64,000 nt of DNA from Mesorhizobium sp. B2-8-5 (GTDB lineage: Bacteria; Pseudomonadota; Alphaproteobacteria; Rhizobiales; Rhizobiaceae), in NCBI RefSeq assembly GCF_006440675.2, contig NZ_CP083951.1, positions 3,071,501-3,135,500 of the forward strand, read 5' to 3'. Positions within the stretch are counted from its first letter, which is position 1; every line of letters starts with the position of its first letter. Under the pieces are notes generated by a model. The model ran no database searches. It saw nothing but the letters and a program-made list of their open reading frames with translations, and had not been told where the DNA came from. Of the stretch, positions 55,297-63,882 are shown piece by piece. Made by a program: the position numbers and the translations under genes.

Positions 55297-57420
55297 ATGA
55301 ATTTTCGTGAACGCGTCCAGGCCTGGCGCTACAATCTCGTGCCCGACCATCTGGTCGGCGAGATCCTGACCAAACGCTGGACCGACAACGCCATACCTTT
55401 CCTGGCGCTGGTGGCGACGCTCGGCGTGTTCGGCTCGATCATTCCGGGCTTCTTCAAGCTCACCTCGCTGCAGGAATCGACCCGCCAGCTGGGCGAGTTC
55501 TCGCTGGTGGTCATCGGCATGACCGTGGTGATGCTGGGCGGCGGCATCGATCTTGCGGTCGGCTCGATCTTCGCGCTGTCCTGTTTCTCCGCCGTCTACG
55601 TCTTCTTCATCCTCGAACAGTCGATCTGGCTGGCCCTGGCGGCGGCACTCTGCACGGGGCTCGTCTTCGGCGCCATCAATGGCTACCTGGTCGGCTATCT
55701 CAGGCTGCGCGCCTTCCTCACCACGCTGGTCACCTTCATTTTCGGGCGGGCGCTGTTCGACATCCTCGTCACCACCTATGCCGCCGACGTGCAGCTTTCC
55801 CAGGCGAGCTCCGATGTGCTCGACTTCATCGGCGACGGCACGTTCTGGGGTCTGTCGGTCTCGGTCTGGCTGGCAATCATCCTCGCCATCGTCACGCATA
55901 TCGCGCTGACGCGATCGCGCCCCGGCTGGCATGTGCTGGCGGTGGGCGGCTCCCGGCGCTCGGCGCATAATGCCGGCATCCGCGTGCGGCGCACCGTGTT
56001 CATGACCTATGTCTTCTCGGGGTTCTGCGCCTCGATCGGCGGCTTCCTGATCGCCTGCCGGTTGAGTGGGGCGGGGCCGGGCACCGGCCTCAATCTCGAG
56101 ATCATGGCGCTGACGGCAGCGGTGGTCGGCGGCGTCAGCCTCGGCGGCGGACGCGGCTCTGTGATCAAGGGCCTGATGGGCGCCATCATCGTGCTCACCA
56201 TGACCAACGGCCTGATCCGGCTGGGTTACGGCACCGGCACCAACCAGATGGTGCTCGGCATCCTGCTCGCGGTCGCCGTCACCATCGACATCCGCTGGCT
56301 GAAGAACCGCCACAAGGTGCTGAACGAGGTCTATGTCGCGCCGGTCTACCTCAAGATGGGTGAGACGCAGTCCGCGTCGCCCGGCTCGGGCACGCCTTAC
56401 CAGCTCGACAATCGGCTGTCGGCGGCCGACCATATCGGGCTTGGCGAACTCGAAGGACCCGAAGACGTCATCGTCGACCGCGACGACCATCTCTATTGCG
56501 GCACGCGCCATGGCGAGATCGTCCGCTTCTTCGCGCCTGACTATGTGAAGTCGGAAGTGTTTGCCCATATCGGCGGCTTTCCGCTGGGCCTGGCCTTCGA
56601 CAAGGAAGGCAATCTGATCAGCTGTGTCGGCGCCATGGGGCTCTATTCGGTCTCGCCGGAGCGGGACGTGAAGCGCCTGTCGGCCGAGACGACGCGCTCA
56701 TGGACCTCGATCGTCGACGATGCGCGGCTGCGCGATCCCAACGATTGCGATATCGCGCCGGATGGCCGTATCTATTTCACCGATTCCACCAAGCGCTATG
56801 ACGCCCACGATTGGGCCTTGGACTCGATCGAGAACCGCGCCACGGGCCGCCTTCTGGTCTACGACCCGAAGGACGGTTCGACCAAGACGCTGCTCGACGG
56901 CTATCGCTACACCAACGGCGTTTGCATGGCGCATGACGGCAAGTCGCTGTTCTTCGCCGAAAGCTGGGCCTGCCGCGTGCACCGCTACTGGCTGGACGGG
57001 CCTAAGGCCGGTACCGCCGAATGCGTCATCCGCGACATGCCGGGCTACCCCGACAACATCAACCGGGCTTCCGACGGCAATTACTGGATGGCCTGGCTCG
57101 GCATGCGCACACCGAGCTTCGACCTGTCGCTGCGCCACCCTGACATGCGCAAGCGCATGACGCGCCGCCTGCCGCAGGACGAATGGCTGTTCCCCAACAT
57201 CAACACCGGCGGGGTGGTGAAGTTCAACGAGAAGGGCGGCATCGTCGAGACGCTCGGCGATCTTTCCGGCAACGCGCATCCGATGGTGACGTCGATGCGC
57301 GAGCACAAGGGTTATTTGTTCGTTGGCGGCATCCTCAACAACCGCATCGGGCGCTACAAGATCACCGGCGCGGATCCGAACTGGACGAGCCCCGCTTCCT
57401 ATTGGGGAGGCAAGCTATGA
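55297..57420 (+). CDS. fusion: RbsC-class ABC permease + strictosidine synthase/SMP-30-like beta-propeller
   Basis: One uninterrupted frame of 707 residues. Residues 1-335 are a CUT2 permease (GMTVVMLGGGIDLAVGS, GGSRRSAHNAGIRVRR, GGVSLGGGRGSVIKGL). About 336-372 is a charged/polar linker. From about 375 to 707 it is a beta-propeller of the strictosidine-synthase-like type: DCDIAPDGRIYFTDST, ATGRLLVYDPKDGSTKTLLDG, NGVCMAHDGKSLFFAES, RYWLDGPKAGT, and PGYPDNINRASDGNYWMAW. By the topology of RbsC-type permeases the C-terminus should be cytoplasmic, so a lactonase-like domain would sit at the channel exit. It ends in a four-base overlap with the next gene. Confidence 0.9.
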   Translation: MNFRERVQAWRYNLVPDHLVGEILTKRWTDNAIPFLALVATLGVFGSIIPGFFKLTSLQESTRQLGEFSLVVIGMTVVMLGGGIDLAVGSIFALSCFSAVYVFFILEQSIWLALAAALCTGLVFGAINGYLVGYLRLRAFLTTLVTFIFGRALFDILVTTYAADVQLSQASSDVLDFIGDGTFWGLSVSVWLAIILAIVTHIALTRSRPGWHVLAVGGSRRSAHNAGIRVRRTVFMTYVFSGFCASIGGFLIACRLSGAGPGTGLNLEIMALTAAVVGGVSLGGGRGSVIKGLMGAIIVLTMTNGLIRLGYGTGTNQMVLGILLAVAVTIDIRWLKNRHKVLNEVYVAPVYLKMGETQSASPGSGTPYQLDNRLSAADHIGLGELEGPEDVIVDRDDHLYCGTRHGEIVRFFAPDYVKSEVFAHIGGFPLGLAFDKEGNLISCVGAMGLYSVSPERDVKRLSAETTRSWTSIVDDARLRDPNDCDIAPDGRIYFTDSTKRYDAHDWALDSIENRATGRLLVYDPKDGSTKTLLDGYRYTNGVCMAHDGKSLFFAESWACRVHRYWLDGPKAGTAECVIRDMPGYPDNINRASDGNYWMAWLGMRTPSFDLSLRHPDMRKRMTRRLPQDEWLFPNINTGGVVKFNEKGGIVETLGDLSGNAHPMVTSMREHKGYLFVGGILNNRIGRYKITGADPNWTSPASYWGGKL

Positions 57421-58472
57421 TCCTCGATCCGATCCTGGATGTCTTCCGCGGCAAGGCGGTCACCATACCGCCGCTCGACGGCGCCTTCCGTCCGAACACG
57501 CGGCTGGACGACGCGCCGGCCTTCGCCGAGCTGACCGAACCGGACAACCTACTGGTCGCCGACGAGCGGCTGCTCGCATCCAGCGGCAACGCTGTCCTGG
57601 CGGTTGCGGCCGATTCTGAGTCCGTCGTGGTCGAGACCTTTCAATCCCCCGTCACCGCGCTGGCGCTGTCACCAGCGGGCGAACTGACGGTCGGGCTGGA
57701 GAGCGGCAAGCTGCTCATCGCCGGCAAGGAGGTTTCGCTGCCGGCTGAAATCCGTTGCATCACCGCGCTTGCCTATGCCGATGACGGTACGCTTTGGCTG
57801 GCCAATGGTTCGGCACAGTATCTGCCGTCGCAATGGGCGGCCGACCTGATGAAGAAGGGCGCGTCCGGCTCGCTGTGGCGGTGCGGGCCAGGGGATGTCG
57901 GTTTCCAGAAGACCGCTGGCGGCATTGCCTTTCCTTATGGGCTTCACCCACTCGGCAGCGATGTGCTGGTGAGCGAAAGCTGGCGCCATCAGCTTGTGCG
58001 CTTTGACGGCTTGAGCGGGAGCCGGTCGACAGTGCTGACGCATCTGCCCGGCTATCCCGCGCGGCTCTCGCCGGCCGGCGACGGTGGCGCCTGGCTGACG
58101 CTGTTTGCGCCGCGCAACCGGCTGATCGAATTCGTGCTGCAGGAAACGCATTATCGCCAGGACATGATCGACCAGGTGCCGCCGGCCTACTGGATCGCGC
58201 CGGCGCTGGCCTCCAACCGCAGTTTTCTCGAGCCGCTGCAATGCGGAGGCATCCGCACCATGGGCATCCACAAGCCGTGGTCGCCCAGCCGCTCCTATGG
58301 GCTCGTAGTCAGGCTCGACCGGACCCTGCAGCCGCAATTCAGCCTGCACAGCCGCGCCGACGGCACGCGCCACGGCATCTGCAGCGTCGCGGAACAGGGC
58401 GGCCGCCTGTTCATCGCCTCGAAAGGCGGCGATTGCGTGCTTGCCGTCGACCTCGCTTCGGGAGGCTTCTGA
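57417..58472 (+). CDS. stand-alone SMP-30/strictosidine-synthase-like beta-propeller protein
   Basis: 351 residues without signal peptide or membrane helix, so cytoplasmic. Propeller repeats include ALAYADDGTLWLANGS, GGIAFPYGLHPLGSDVLVSESWRHQLVRFD and HLPGYPARLSPAGDGGAWLTL, which parallel segments of the fused domain just upstream, so the two are probably paralogues. The lactonase function is inferred. It overlaps the fusion gene by four bases and the ATPase by one, so stoichiometric production is likely. Confidence 0.82.
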   Translation: MILDPILDVFRGKAVTIPPLDGAFRPNTRLDDAPAFAELTEPDNLLVADERLLASSGNAVLAVAADSESVVVETFQSPVTALALSPAGELTVGLESGKLLIAGKEVSLPAEIRCITALAYADDGTLWLANGSAQYLPSQWAADLMKKGASGSLWRCGPGDVGFQKTAGGIAFPYGLHPLGSDVLVSESWRHQLVRFDGLSGSRSTVLTHLPGYPARLSPAGDGGAWLTLFAPRNRLIEFVLQETHYRQDMIDQVPPAYWIAPALASNRSFLEPLQCGGIRTMGIHKPWSPSRSYGLVVRLDRTLQPQFSLHSRADGTRHGICSVAEQGGRLFIASKGGDCVLAVDLASGGF

Positions 58473-59968
58473 TGGAACCGATCGTCCGTCTCGAAAACGT
58501 CACCAAGACTTATCGCGGCGTGCCAGCGGTGAAGAATGTCAGCTTCGATCTGAGGAAAGGCGAGATCCACGCGCTGCTCGGCGAAAACGGCGCCGGCAAG
58601 TCGACGCTGACCAAAATCATCGCCGGCGTCGTCGACGCCACTTCGGGCAAGATGTTCCACAAGGGGCAAGAGATCGCTTACGCCTCGCCGCATGCCGCGC
58701 TGGAAGCCGGCATTGCCATGGTGTTCCAGGAGACCAGCCTGGTGCCGTCGATGACGGTGGCGCAGAACCTTTATCTCGGCACCGAGAAATTCCTCAACCG
58801 GCTGCGCGGCACCTACATCTCGGCGCAGCAATTCCTGCAGTCGCTGAATTTTCAGGTCGATCCGAACGCGATGGTGGCGACGCTTGGCGCGGCCAAGCGG
58901 CAGATGGTCGAGATCGCGCGCGCCGTCCACCACAATGCCGAGATCATCATCTTCGACGAGCCGACGGCGACGCTGACGCCTGAGGAGAAGCGCCATTTCT
59001 TCGCGCTGATCCGCCGGCTGAAGGCGCGCGGCGTGTCGATCGTCTTCATCAGCCATGCGCTGGAAGAGGCGCTGATGATCGCCGACCGCATCACCATCCT
59101 GCGCGACGGCGAACTGGTGATCACCGACGAGGCATCGGCCTTCGACCGCGACAGAATTGTCGCCGCCATGGTCGGGCGCTCGCTGTCGGGGCAGATCTAC
59201 CGCCAGCGCGACGACACGAAATTGCGCAAGGCAGGCAAGAAGGTGCTGTCCGTGCAGGACATCTCGATGAGCAACATCGTGCGCAACAATTCCTTCTCGA
59301 TCTTCGAGGGCCAGATCACCGGCGTGTTCGGGCTGATCGGCTCCGGCCGCACCGAGACCTTCAAGATCGTGTCGGGCATTTACAAGCGCGATTTTCGGCG
59401 CGGTGGCGCGATCGAGCTCGACGACAAGCCGGTGCGCTACCTCGTCCCGAGCGAGGCGGTGGCCGACGGCATCGTCTACGTCACCGAGGACCGCAAGAGC
59501 GAAGGCATCTTCGAGACGATGGGCATCGCCGAGAACCTGTTCGGCGGGCTGCTCGCAGCGGGCCGCGAAAAGGCCTGGGTGATCAACCAGCAGGAGATGC
59601 GGCAGCTTTCCGCCGAATGGACCAAGACGCTGAACATCAAGGCGATCAACGACAATGCTCGCGTCGTCGAGCTCTCCGGCGGCAACCAGCAGAAGGTGGT
59701 GATCGGCAAGGGACTGGTGCAGCAGCCGCGCATCGTCATCTTCGACGAGCCGACCCGTGGCGTCGATGTCGGCGCCATCGCCGAGATCCACCAGATCATC
59801 AACCGGCTGGCCGACGAAGGGCTCGCCGTCGTCGTCATCTCGTCCTACCTGCCGGAGATCATGAACCTTTCCGACCGCATCCTTGTCTGCCGGCAGGGCC
59901 GTATCGTCGAGGAGTTCTCGCCGGCGGAGGCGACGGAGGAGAAGATCATGTATGCGGCGGTTCATTAA
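58472..59968 (+). CDS. sugar ABC transporter ATP-binding protein, double-NBD (RbsA/MglA class)
   Basis: 498 residues with two nucleotide-binding domains. NBD1 has Walker A GENGAGKST, an atypical signature (LGAAKRQMVEIARA) and Walker B IIIFDEPTATL. NBD2 has no classical Walker A (GLIGSGRTET), a canonical LSGGNQQKV signature and Walker B IVIFDEPTRGVD. This is the normal RbsA asymmetry. It is the last gene of the propeller-fusion operon. Confidence 0.92.
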   Translation: MEPIVRLENVTKTYRGVPAVKNVSFDLRKGEIHALLGENGAGKSTLTKIIAGVVDATSGKMFHKGQEIAYASPHAALEAGIAMVFQETSLVPSMTVAQNLYLGTEKFLNRLRGTYISAQQFLQSLNFQVDPNAMVATLGAAKRQMVEIARAVHHNAEIIIFDEPTATLTPEEKRHFFALIRRLKARGVSIVFISHALEEALMIADRITILRDGELVITDEASAFDRDRIVAAMVGRSLSGQIYRQRDDTKLRKAGKKVLSVQDISMSNIVRNNSFSIFEGQITGVFGLIGSGRTETFKIVSGIYKRDFRRGGAIELDDKPVRYLVPSEAVADGIVYVTEDRKSEGIFETMGIAENLFGGLLAAGREKAWVINQQEMRQLSAEWTKTLNIKAINDNARVVELSGGNQQKVVIGKGLVQQPRIVIFDEPTRGVDVGAIAEIHQIINRLADEGLAVVVISSYLPEIMNLSDRILVCRQGRIVEEFSPAEATEEKIMYAAVH

Positions 59969-60360
59969 TTGTCAGGGCAAGGAATAATCGCATCGTTAGA
60001 TCGAGCCACCCACGGGAGATTAGCCGAGGCGTCCGTCATTTCGTCATCCACGGGCGGAGCAAGGAGCGAAGCGACGCAGCGCAGACCCGAGGATCCATTC
60101 CGTGACTTTTAGGCGTCGCTACGGTCCAGAACTCTGCTCCGCTGCACCCTTCGTGCGAGGTCATGGCATGGATTCTAGGGTCTGCGCGCGTCGCTTCGCT
60201 CCTTGCTCCGCCCTAGAATGACGACGCTGAGGTGCTTCGGCCAATCTCCGCAGTCGCGTGCTTTCCGGCGCTAAAAACTAGCCGGACAAACTGCTTAGCC
60301 GTCTATGCGCAACCCTTGATTTAACGACCTCGACGGCGATTCAAACGAAAGGACCACACC
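59969..60360. other. intergenic stretch holding a palindromic repeat element
   Basis: About 390 bases without a gene. Most of it is the inverted-repeat element annotated separately at 60040-60224. The remainder upstream of the AhpD-like gene probably has its promoter, with AAAGGA at 60348 as ribosome site. Confidence 0.6.
60040..60224. repeat. long intergenic palindromic repeat (REP/RIME-like)
   Basis: The left arm, from TCGTCATCC to the GGATCCATTCCGTGAC stretch (about 60040-60106), is matched in inverted orientation by the right arm ending TAGAATGACGA (about 60160-60224). The core GGGCGGAGCAAGGAGCGAAG continuing to GCAGACCC is almost perfect over 36-37 bases with one single-base indel. About 55 bases lie between the arms. 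It looks like one of the dispersed palindromic elements of rhizobial genomes. Confidence 0.75.
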
Positions 60361-60768
60361 ATGGCCACTACAAAGCTGCTCAGTGATGCCGAGGTCGACA
60401 AAATCCCGGCGGTGAAGGCCGTGTTCGACGATATCCGCGCGACGCGGAAATCCGACTTCGTCAACAATTTCTGGCGTGGGCTGGCCAACGATCCGGCGGC
60501 GCTGAAGCGAGTGTGGGAGCAGCTCAAGGCGGTGATGGTCGCCGACAGCGCCATCGATCCGCTGACCAAGGAAATGATCTATATCGCGGTCTCGACCGCC
60601 AATGGCTGCTCCTATTGCGTCCACTCGCACACAGCCGCGGCGCGGGCCAAGGGCATGACCGACGCGCAGCACGGCGAGCTTGTGTCGATCATCGGCCTGG
60701 CCGGCCAGACGAACCATCTGGTGACATCCCTGCAGATTCCAGTCGACCCGCAGTTCGAGGTGAAGTGA
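60361..60768 (+). CDS. AhpD-like carboxymuconolactone decarboxylase-family protein
   Basis: 135 residues. The CMD domain contains the redox/peroxidase-type CxxC (Cys83-SY-Cys86-VHSHTAAA), which marks the AhpD-like branch and not PcaC. It probably acts as an antioxidant or alkylhydroperoxidase; the reaction is not provable here. AAAGGA lies seven bases upstream of the start. It is a single-gene unit. Confidence 0.85.
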   Translation: MATTKLLSDAEVDKIPAVKAVFDDIRATRKSDFVNNFWRGLANDPAALKRVWEQLKAVMVADSAIDPLTKEMIYIAVSTANGCSYCVHSHTAAARAKGMTDAQHGELVSIIGLAGQTNHLVTSLQIPVDPQFEVK

Positions 60769-60975
60769 GTCGGGGGAGCGTCACGGCGTTTCCGTGTCGC
60801 TGCCAGCAAAAAAATATCGTCCGGCGGCGGCCGTTCGCGCGTTTCACAGGCTTGTGTGCTTGAATCAAACTTTGCCCCGGCGCTGTTAAGGAAGTGACAT
60901 GTAACGGCACTAAGGAAGCCGCACGCGCAGTCGTTCGCCCTTGGTTTCCGGCACGGCTTTCGCGGCGGAGCCGTC

Positions 60976-61809
60976 ATGAAAATCGTTCAGATCACCGATA
61001 CCCATTTCAGCCCGACCAAGCCGCATTTCAGCGGCAATTGGGAGCCGCTGGCCGACTGGATCGAGCAAAGCGGCGCCGATCTCGTCATCCACACCGGCGA
61101 TCTGACCGTCGACGGAGCCGACAAGGATGACGACATCAGCTTCTGCATGGGACTGATGCGGGAGGTATCGAGATCCGTGCTGCTGGTGCCCGGCAACCAC
61201 GACGTCGGCCATCTGCCGGGTTCGCTGCAGCCGGTCGATGCGGCACGGCTGGAGCGCTGGCGCCGCCTGGCCGGTCCTGACTACTGGTCCGAGGATGCGG
61301 GAAACTGGCGGCTCATTGGGCTAAACAGCCAGGTGATGGGCTTCAACGATGCCGCGGAGGAAGCCCAGTTCGAATGGCTGCGGGAAACGCTGGAAAGCCG
61401 TGGCGGCCGCCGCGTCGCGATGTTTGCCCACAAGCCGCTTTTTGTCGACGATCCGGACGAAGGCGATACCGGCTATTGGAGTATCCGGCCGACCCAGCGC
61501 AGGCGTCTCTACGATCTGATCGCCGCCCACGACGTGGCCCTGCATGCGAGCGGCCACCTGCACTGGGCGTGGAAGGGCAAATACGCCGGCACCTCCCTGG
61601 TATGGGGGCCGTCCGCCGCCTTCATCGTCGACACCATGGAACGCAAGATGCCGGGCGAACAACTGATCGGCGCCGTCATGCATCATTTTGATGACGCGGT
61701 CGCGAGCGAGATCGTCGCCGTTCCCGGCATGACCCTTCATGTTCTCGATGACGTGGTCGAGGAAGTCTATCCGCACGAGGCCCACAAGGTCCGCAGGAAG
61801 GCTGGGTGA
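60976..61809 (+). CDS. metallophosphoesterase (CpdA/Icc-like)
   Basis: 277-residue calcineurin-like phosphoesterase. All metal motifs are there: D8-x-H10 (ITDTHF), GDLT near 42, GNHD near 74, His in FAHKPLF, and GHLH. It starts after GGAG and overlaps the ATPase gene, so it is cotranscribed with a UgpC/MalK-class importer. A phosphodiester or sugar-phosphodiester substrate for the importer, cleaved in the cytoplasm by this enzyme, is a reasonable inference. Confidence 0.88.
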   Translation: MKIVQITDTHFSPTKPHFSGNWEPLADWIEQSGADLVIHTGDLTVDGADKDDDISFCMGLMREVSRSVLLVPGNHDVGHLPGSLQPVDAARLERWRRLAGPDYWSEDAGNWRLIGLNSQVMGFNDAAEEAQFEWLRETLESRGGRRVAMFAHKPLFVDDPDEGDTGYWSIRPTQRRRLYDLIAAHDVALHASGHLHWAWKGKYAGTSLVWGPSAAFIVDTMERKMPGEQLIGAVMHHFDDAVASEIVAVPGMTLHVLDDVVEEVYPHEAHKVRRKAG

Positions 61810-62966
61810 TGGGCGTGCTGTCGCTGCGTGGCCTGAGCAAGGCCTTTGCCGGCAACGCCGTACTGAATGGCGTCAGCCTCGATGCGGAACCCGGCGAATT
61901 CATCGCCCTGGTCGGCCCGTCGGGGTGCGGGAAAAGCACCTTGCTGCGTATTCTCGCGGGACTCGACCATGCCGATGCCGGTGAGATAATGGTCGGTGGC
62001 AAGGACATGTCGAACATTGCCGCGGCCAACCGGAACATCGCCATGGTGTTCCAGTCCTACGCGCTCTACCCGCATCTGACGGCTGGCCAGAACATCGCCG
62101 TCCCGCTTGCCATAAAGCGGCTGAGCCTCACGCAGCGCCTGCCGCTGATCGGCGCTTGGCTACCGGGCCAGGGGGAGATACGCGCCGGCATCGCGCGCGA
62201 TGTGCGCGAGATGGCCGCCTTGCTGAAGATCGACCATTTGCTCGACCGCAAGCCCGGACAGATGTCTGGCGGGCAGAGGCAGCGCGTGGCGCTGGCGCGC
62301 GCGATGGTGCGCCATCCCAGCATCTTCCTCATGGACGAACCGCTTTCCAACCTGGATGCCAATCTGCGCGTCCATGCGCGCGGCGAGATCGTGGAATTGC
62401 ACCGGCGCGCCGGTGTGCCAACGCTCTATGTGACGCATGACCAGGCCGAGGCGCTGTCGATGGCCGATCGCGTCGCCGTCATGATCGGCGGCCATCTGCT
62501 TCAGCTCGCCACGCCCGAGACGATCTACAACGACCCCACCCATATCGAGGTCGCGCGGTTCGTCGGCCAGCCGAGGATCAATATCCTGCAGGCGATCGCC
62601 GAAAACGGTCGCGTCGACTTCGAAGGCATGCGGCTGGCTTTGCTGGAGAAGGTGGCGAACGGCCCGATCAGCCTCGGCATTCGCCCGGAATTCGTCAAAC
62701 TGTCCCCCAGCGGGCGGAGCGGCGTTGCCGGGCGGATTGAACGGCTGGAATTCCTCGGCTCGGAAGTCATTGCCCATTGCCGGCTCGACGTCTCCGGCGA
62801 CAGCGTCATCGCCAAGCTGGCGCCGCAGGAGGCGAAGGACCTGATCGGCGGAATGCCGGTGGGCATCCTTCTGGCTCCTGAGCAGGCGATGGTCTTCGGG
62901 CCTGAGGGACGCCGGCTGCGCATCGCGGAAGTGGCGGGCGCACGGCAGGAGCCGGCCTATGTCTAG
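61809..62966 (+). CDS. ABC transporter ATP-binding protein (UgpC/MalK class)
   Basis: 385 residues. Walker A GPSGCGKST, signature MSGGQRQ, Walker B FLMDEPLSNLD, switch VTHDQAEA, TOBE-like C-terminal region. A roughly 20-residue insertion (LSLTQRLPLIGAWLPGQGEI) lies between Q-loop and signature, unusual for the class. The stop of the phosphoesterase overlaps the start (GTGATG). It overlaps the permease gene by eight bases. Confidence 0.9.
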   Translation: MGVLSLRGLSKAFAGNAVLNGVSLDAEPGEFIALVGPSGCGKSTLLRILAGLDHADAGEIMVGGKDMSNIAAANRNIAMVFQSYALYPHLTAGQNIAVPLAIKRLSLTQRLPLIGAWLPGQGEIRAGIARDVREMAALLKIDHLLDRKPGQMSGGQRQRVALARAMVRHPSIFLMDEPLSNLDANLRVHARGEIVELHRRAGVPTLYVTHDQAEALSMADRVAVMIGGHLLQLATPETIYNDPTHIEVARFVGQPRINILQAIAENGRVDFEGMRLALLEKVANGPISLGIRPEFVKLSPSGRSGVAGRIERLEFLGSEVIAHCRLDVSGDSVIAKLAPQEAKDLIGGMPVGILLAPEQAMVFGPEGRRLRIAEVAGARQEPAYV

Positions 62967-63882
62967 CGTCGCGCTGGCGGGCAATGTCCTGAGCGCCGCG
63001 GCACTGCGTGCGCGCAGCGAGGACCGGACCGCCTGGCTGCTGGCGCTGCCGGCGATCGTGCTGCTCTTCCTGTTCGTGCTGTTGCCGGTGGTTGCCGTCG
63101 TCTTTCTGGGCTTCACCGATTTCGAGCTCGGCTACGGCAAATTCCGTATCGTCGGCTTCGAGAACTACGCGCATCTGTTCAGCGACCGCACCTTTCGAAA
63201 ATCGCTGTGGAACACCACTCTCTACACGGCGATGGTCGCCCCGGTCTCGATCGCGCTCGGCTTGGGTGTCGCGCTTCTGATCGAAGGCGAATTGCGCGCG
63301 CGGGCTTTCTTCCGCACCGTCTACTTCCTGCCCGTGGCCTCGCTGATCGTCGCGATGGCAACCGTCTGGCAGTATATCTTCCATCCGACCATCGGGCCGC
63401 TCAACGCGCTGCTTTCGCTTGTCGGCATTCCCGGCCCGAACTGGCTCGGCGCCTCGAACACCGTCCTCTACAGCCTGTCGATCATCGGCGTCTGGCAGTC
63501 GGTCGGCTTCAACATGGTGCTGTTCCTGGCCGGCCTGACGGCGATCCCGCGCGAGCTCTACGCAGCGGCTGAAGTCGACGGCGCGAAATCGGCGCTCGAC
63601 CGGTTCTTGCTGGTCACCTGGCCGATGCTCGGGCCGACGACGCTGTTCGTCGTCACGATCAGCATCACCAATGCGGTCAAGGTTTTCGAGACCGTGAAGA
63701 TGCTGACTGACGGAGGCCCGAACAAGGCGTCCGAAGTGCTCCTCTTCACCATCTACCAGGAGGGCTTCGTCTATATGCGCGTCGGCTATGCGTCGGCGAT
63801 GACGGTGGTTTTCCTGGCGAGCCTCGTCGTTTTGATGTTCCTGCAGTATCGCGTCCTCGACCGGCGGGTACACTACACATGA
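62959..63882 (+). CDS. ABC transporter permease (UgpA/MalF class)
   Basis: 307 residues, six predicted helices. Coupling loop ELYAAAEVDGAKSALDRFLLVTWPMLGP, with TDGGPNKASEVLLFTIYQEGF towards the C-terminus. It overlaps both neighbours by a few bases. Confidence 0.9.
   Translation: MSSVALAGNVLSAAALRARSEDRTAWLLALPAIVLLFLFVLLPVVAVVFLGFTDFELGYGKFRIVGFENYAHLFSDRTFRKSLWNTTLYTAMVAPVSIALGLGVALLIEGELRARAFFRTVYFLPVASLIVAMATVWQYIFHPTIGPLNALLSLVGIPGPNWLGASNTVLYSLSIIGVWQSVGFNMVLFLAGLTAIPRELYAAAEVDGAKSALDRFLLVTWPMLGPTTLFVVTISITNAVKVFETVKMLTDGGPNKASEVLLFTIYQEGFVYMRVGYASAMTVVFLASLVVLMFLQYRVLDRRVHYT

Noticed and set aside
58295..59965. Open frame of about 550 codons antisense to the double-NBD ATPase
   Set aside because: Low-complexity, Asp/Arg/His-rich translation with no motif; the plus strand encodes a complete RbsA-class protein.
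58472..59968. Missing Walker A in the second half of the RbsA-class ATPase as an anomaly
   Set aside because: Double-NBD sugar ATPases normally lack a classical Walker A in the second domain and have a weak signature in the first.
60361..60768. Second pcaC gene
   Set aside because: The CSYC redox motif and the distance from the pca genes place it in the AhpD-like branch of the family.
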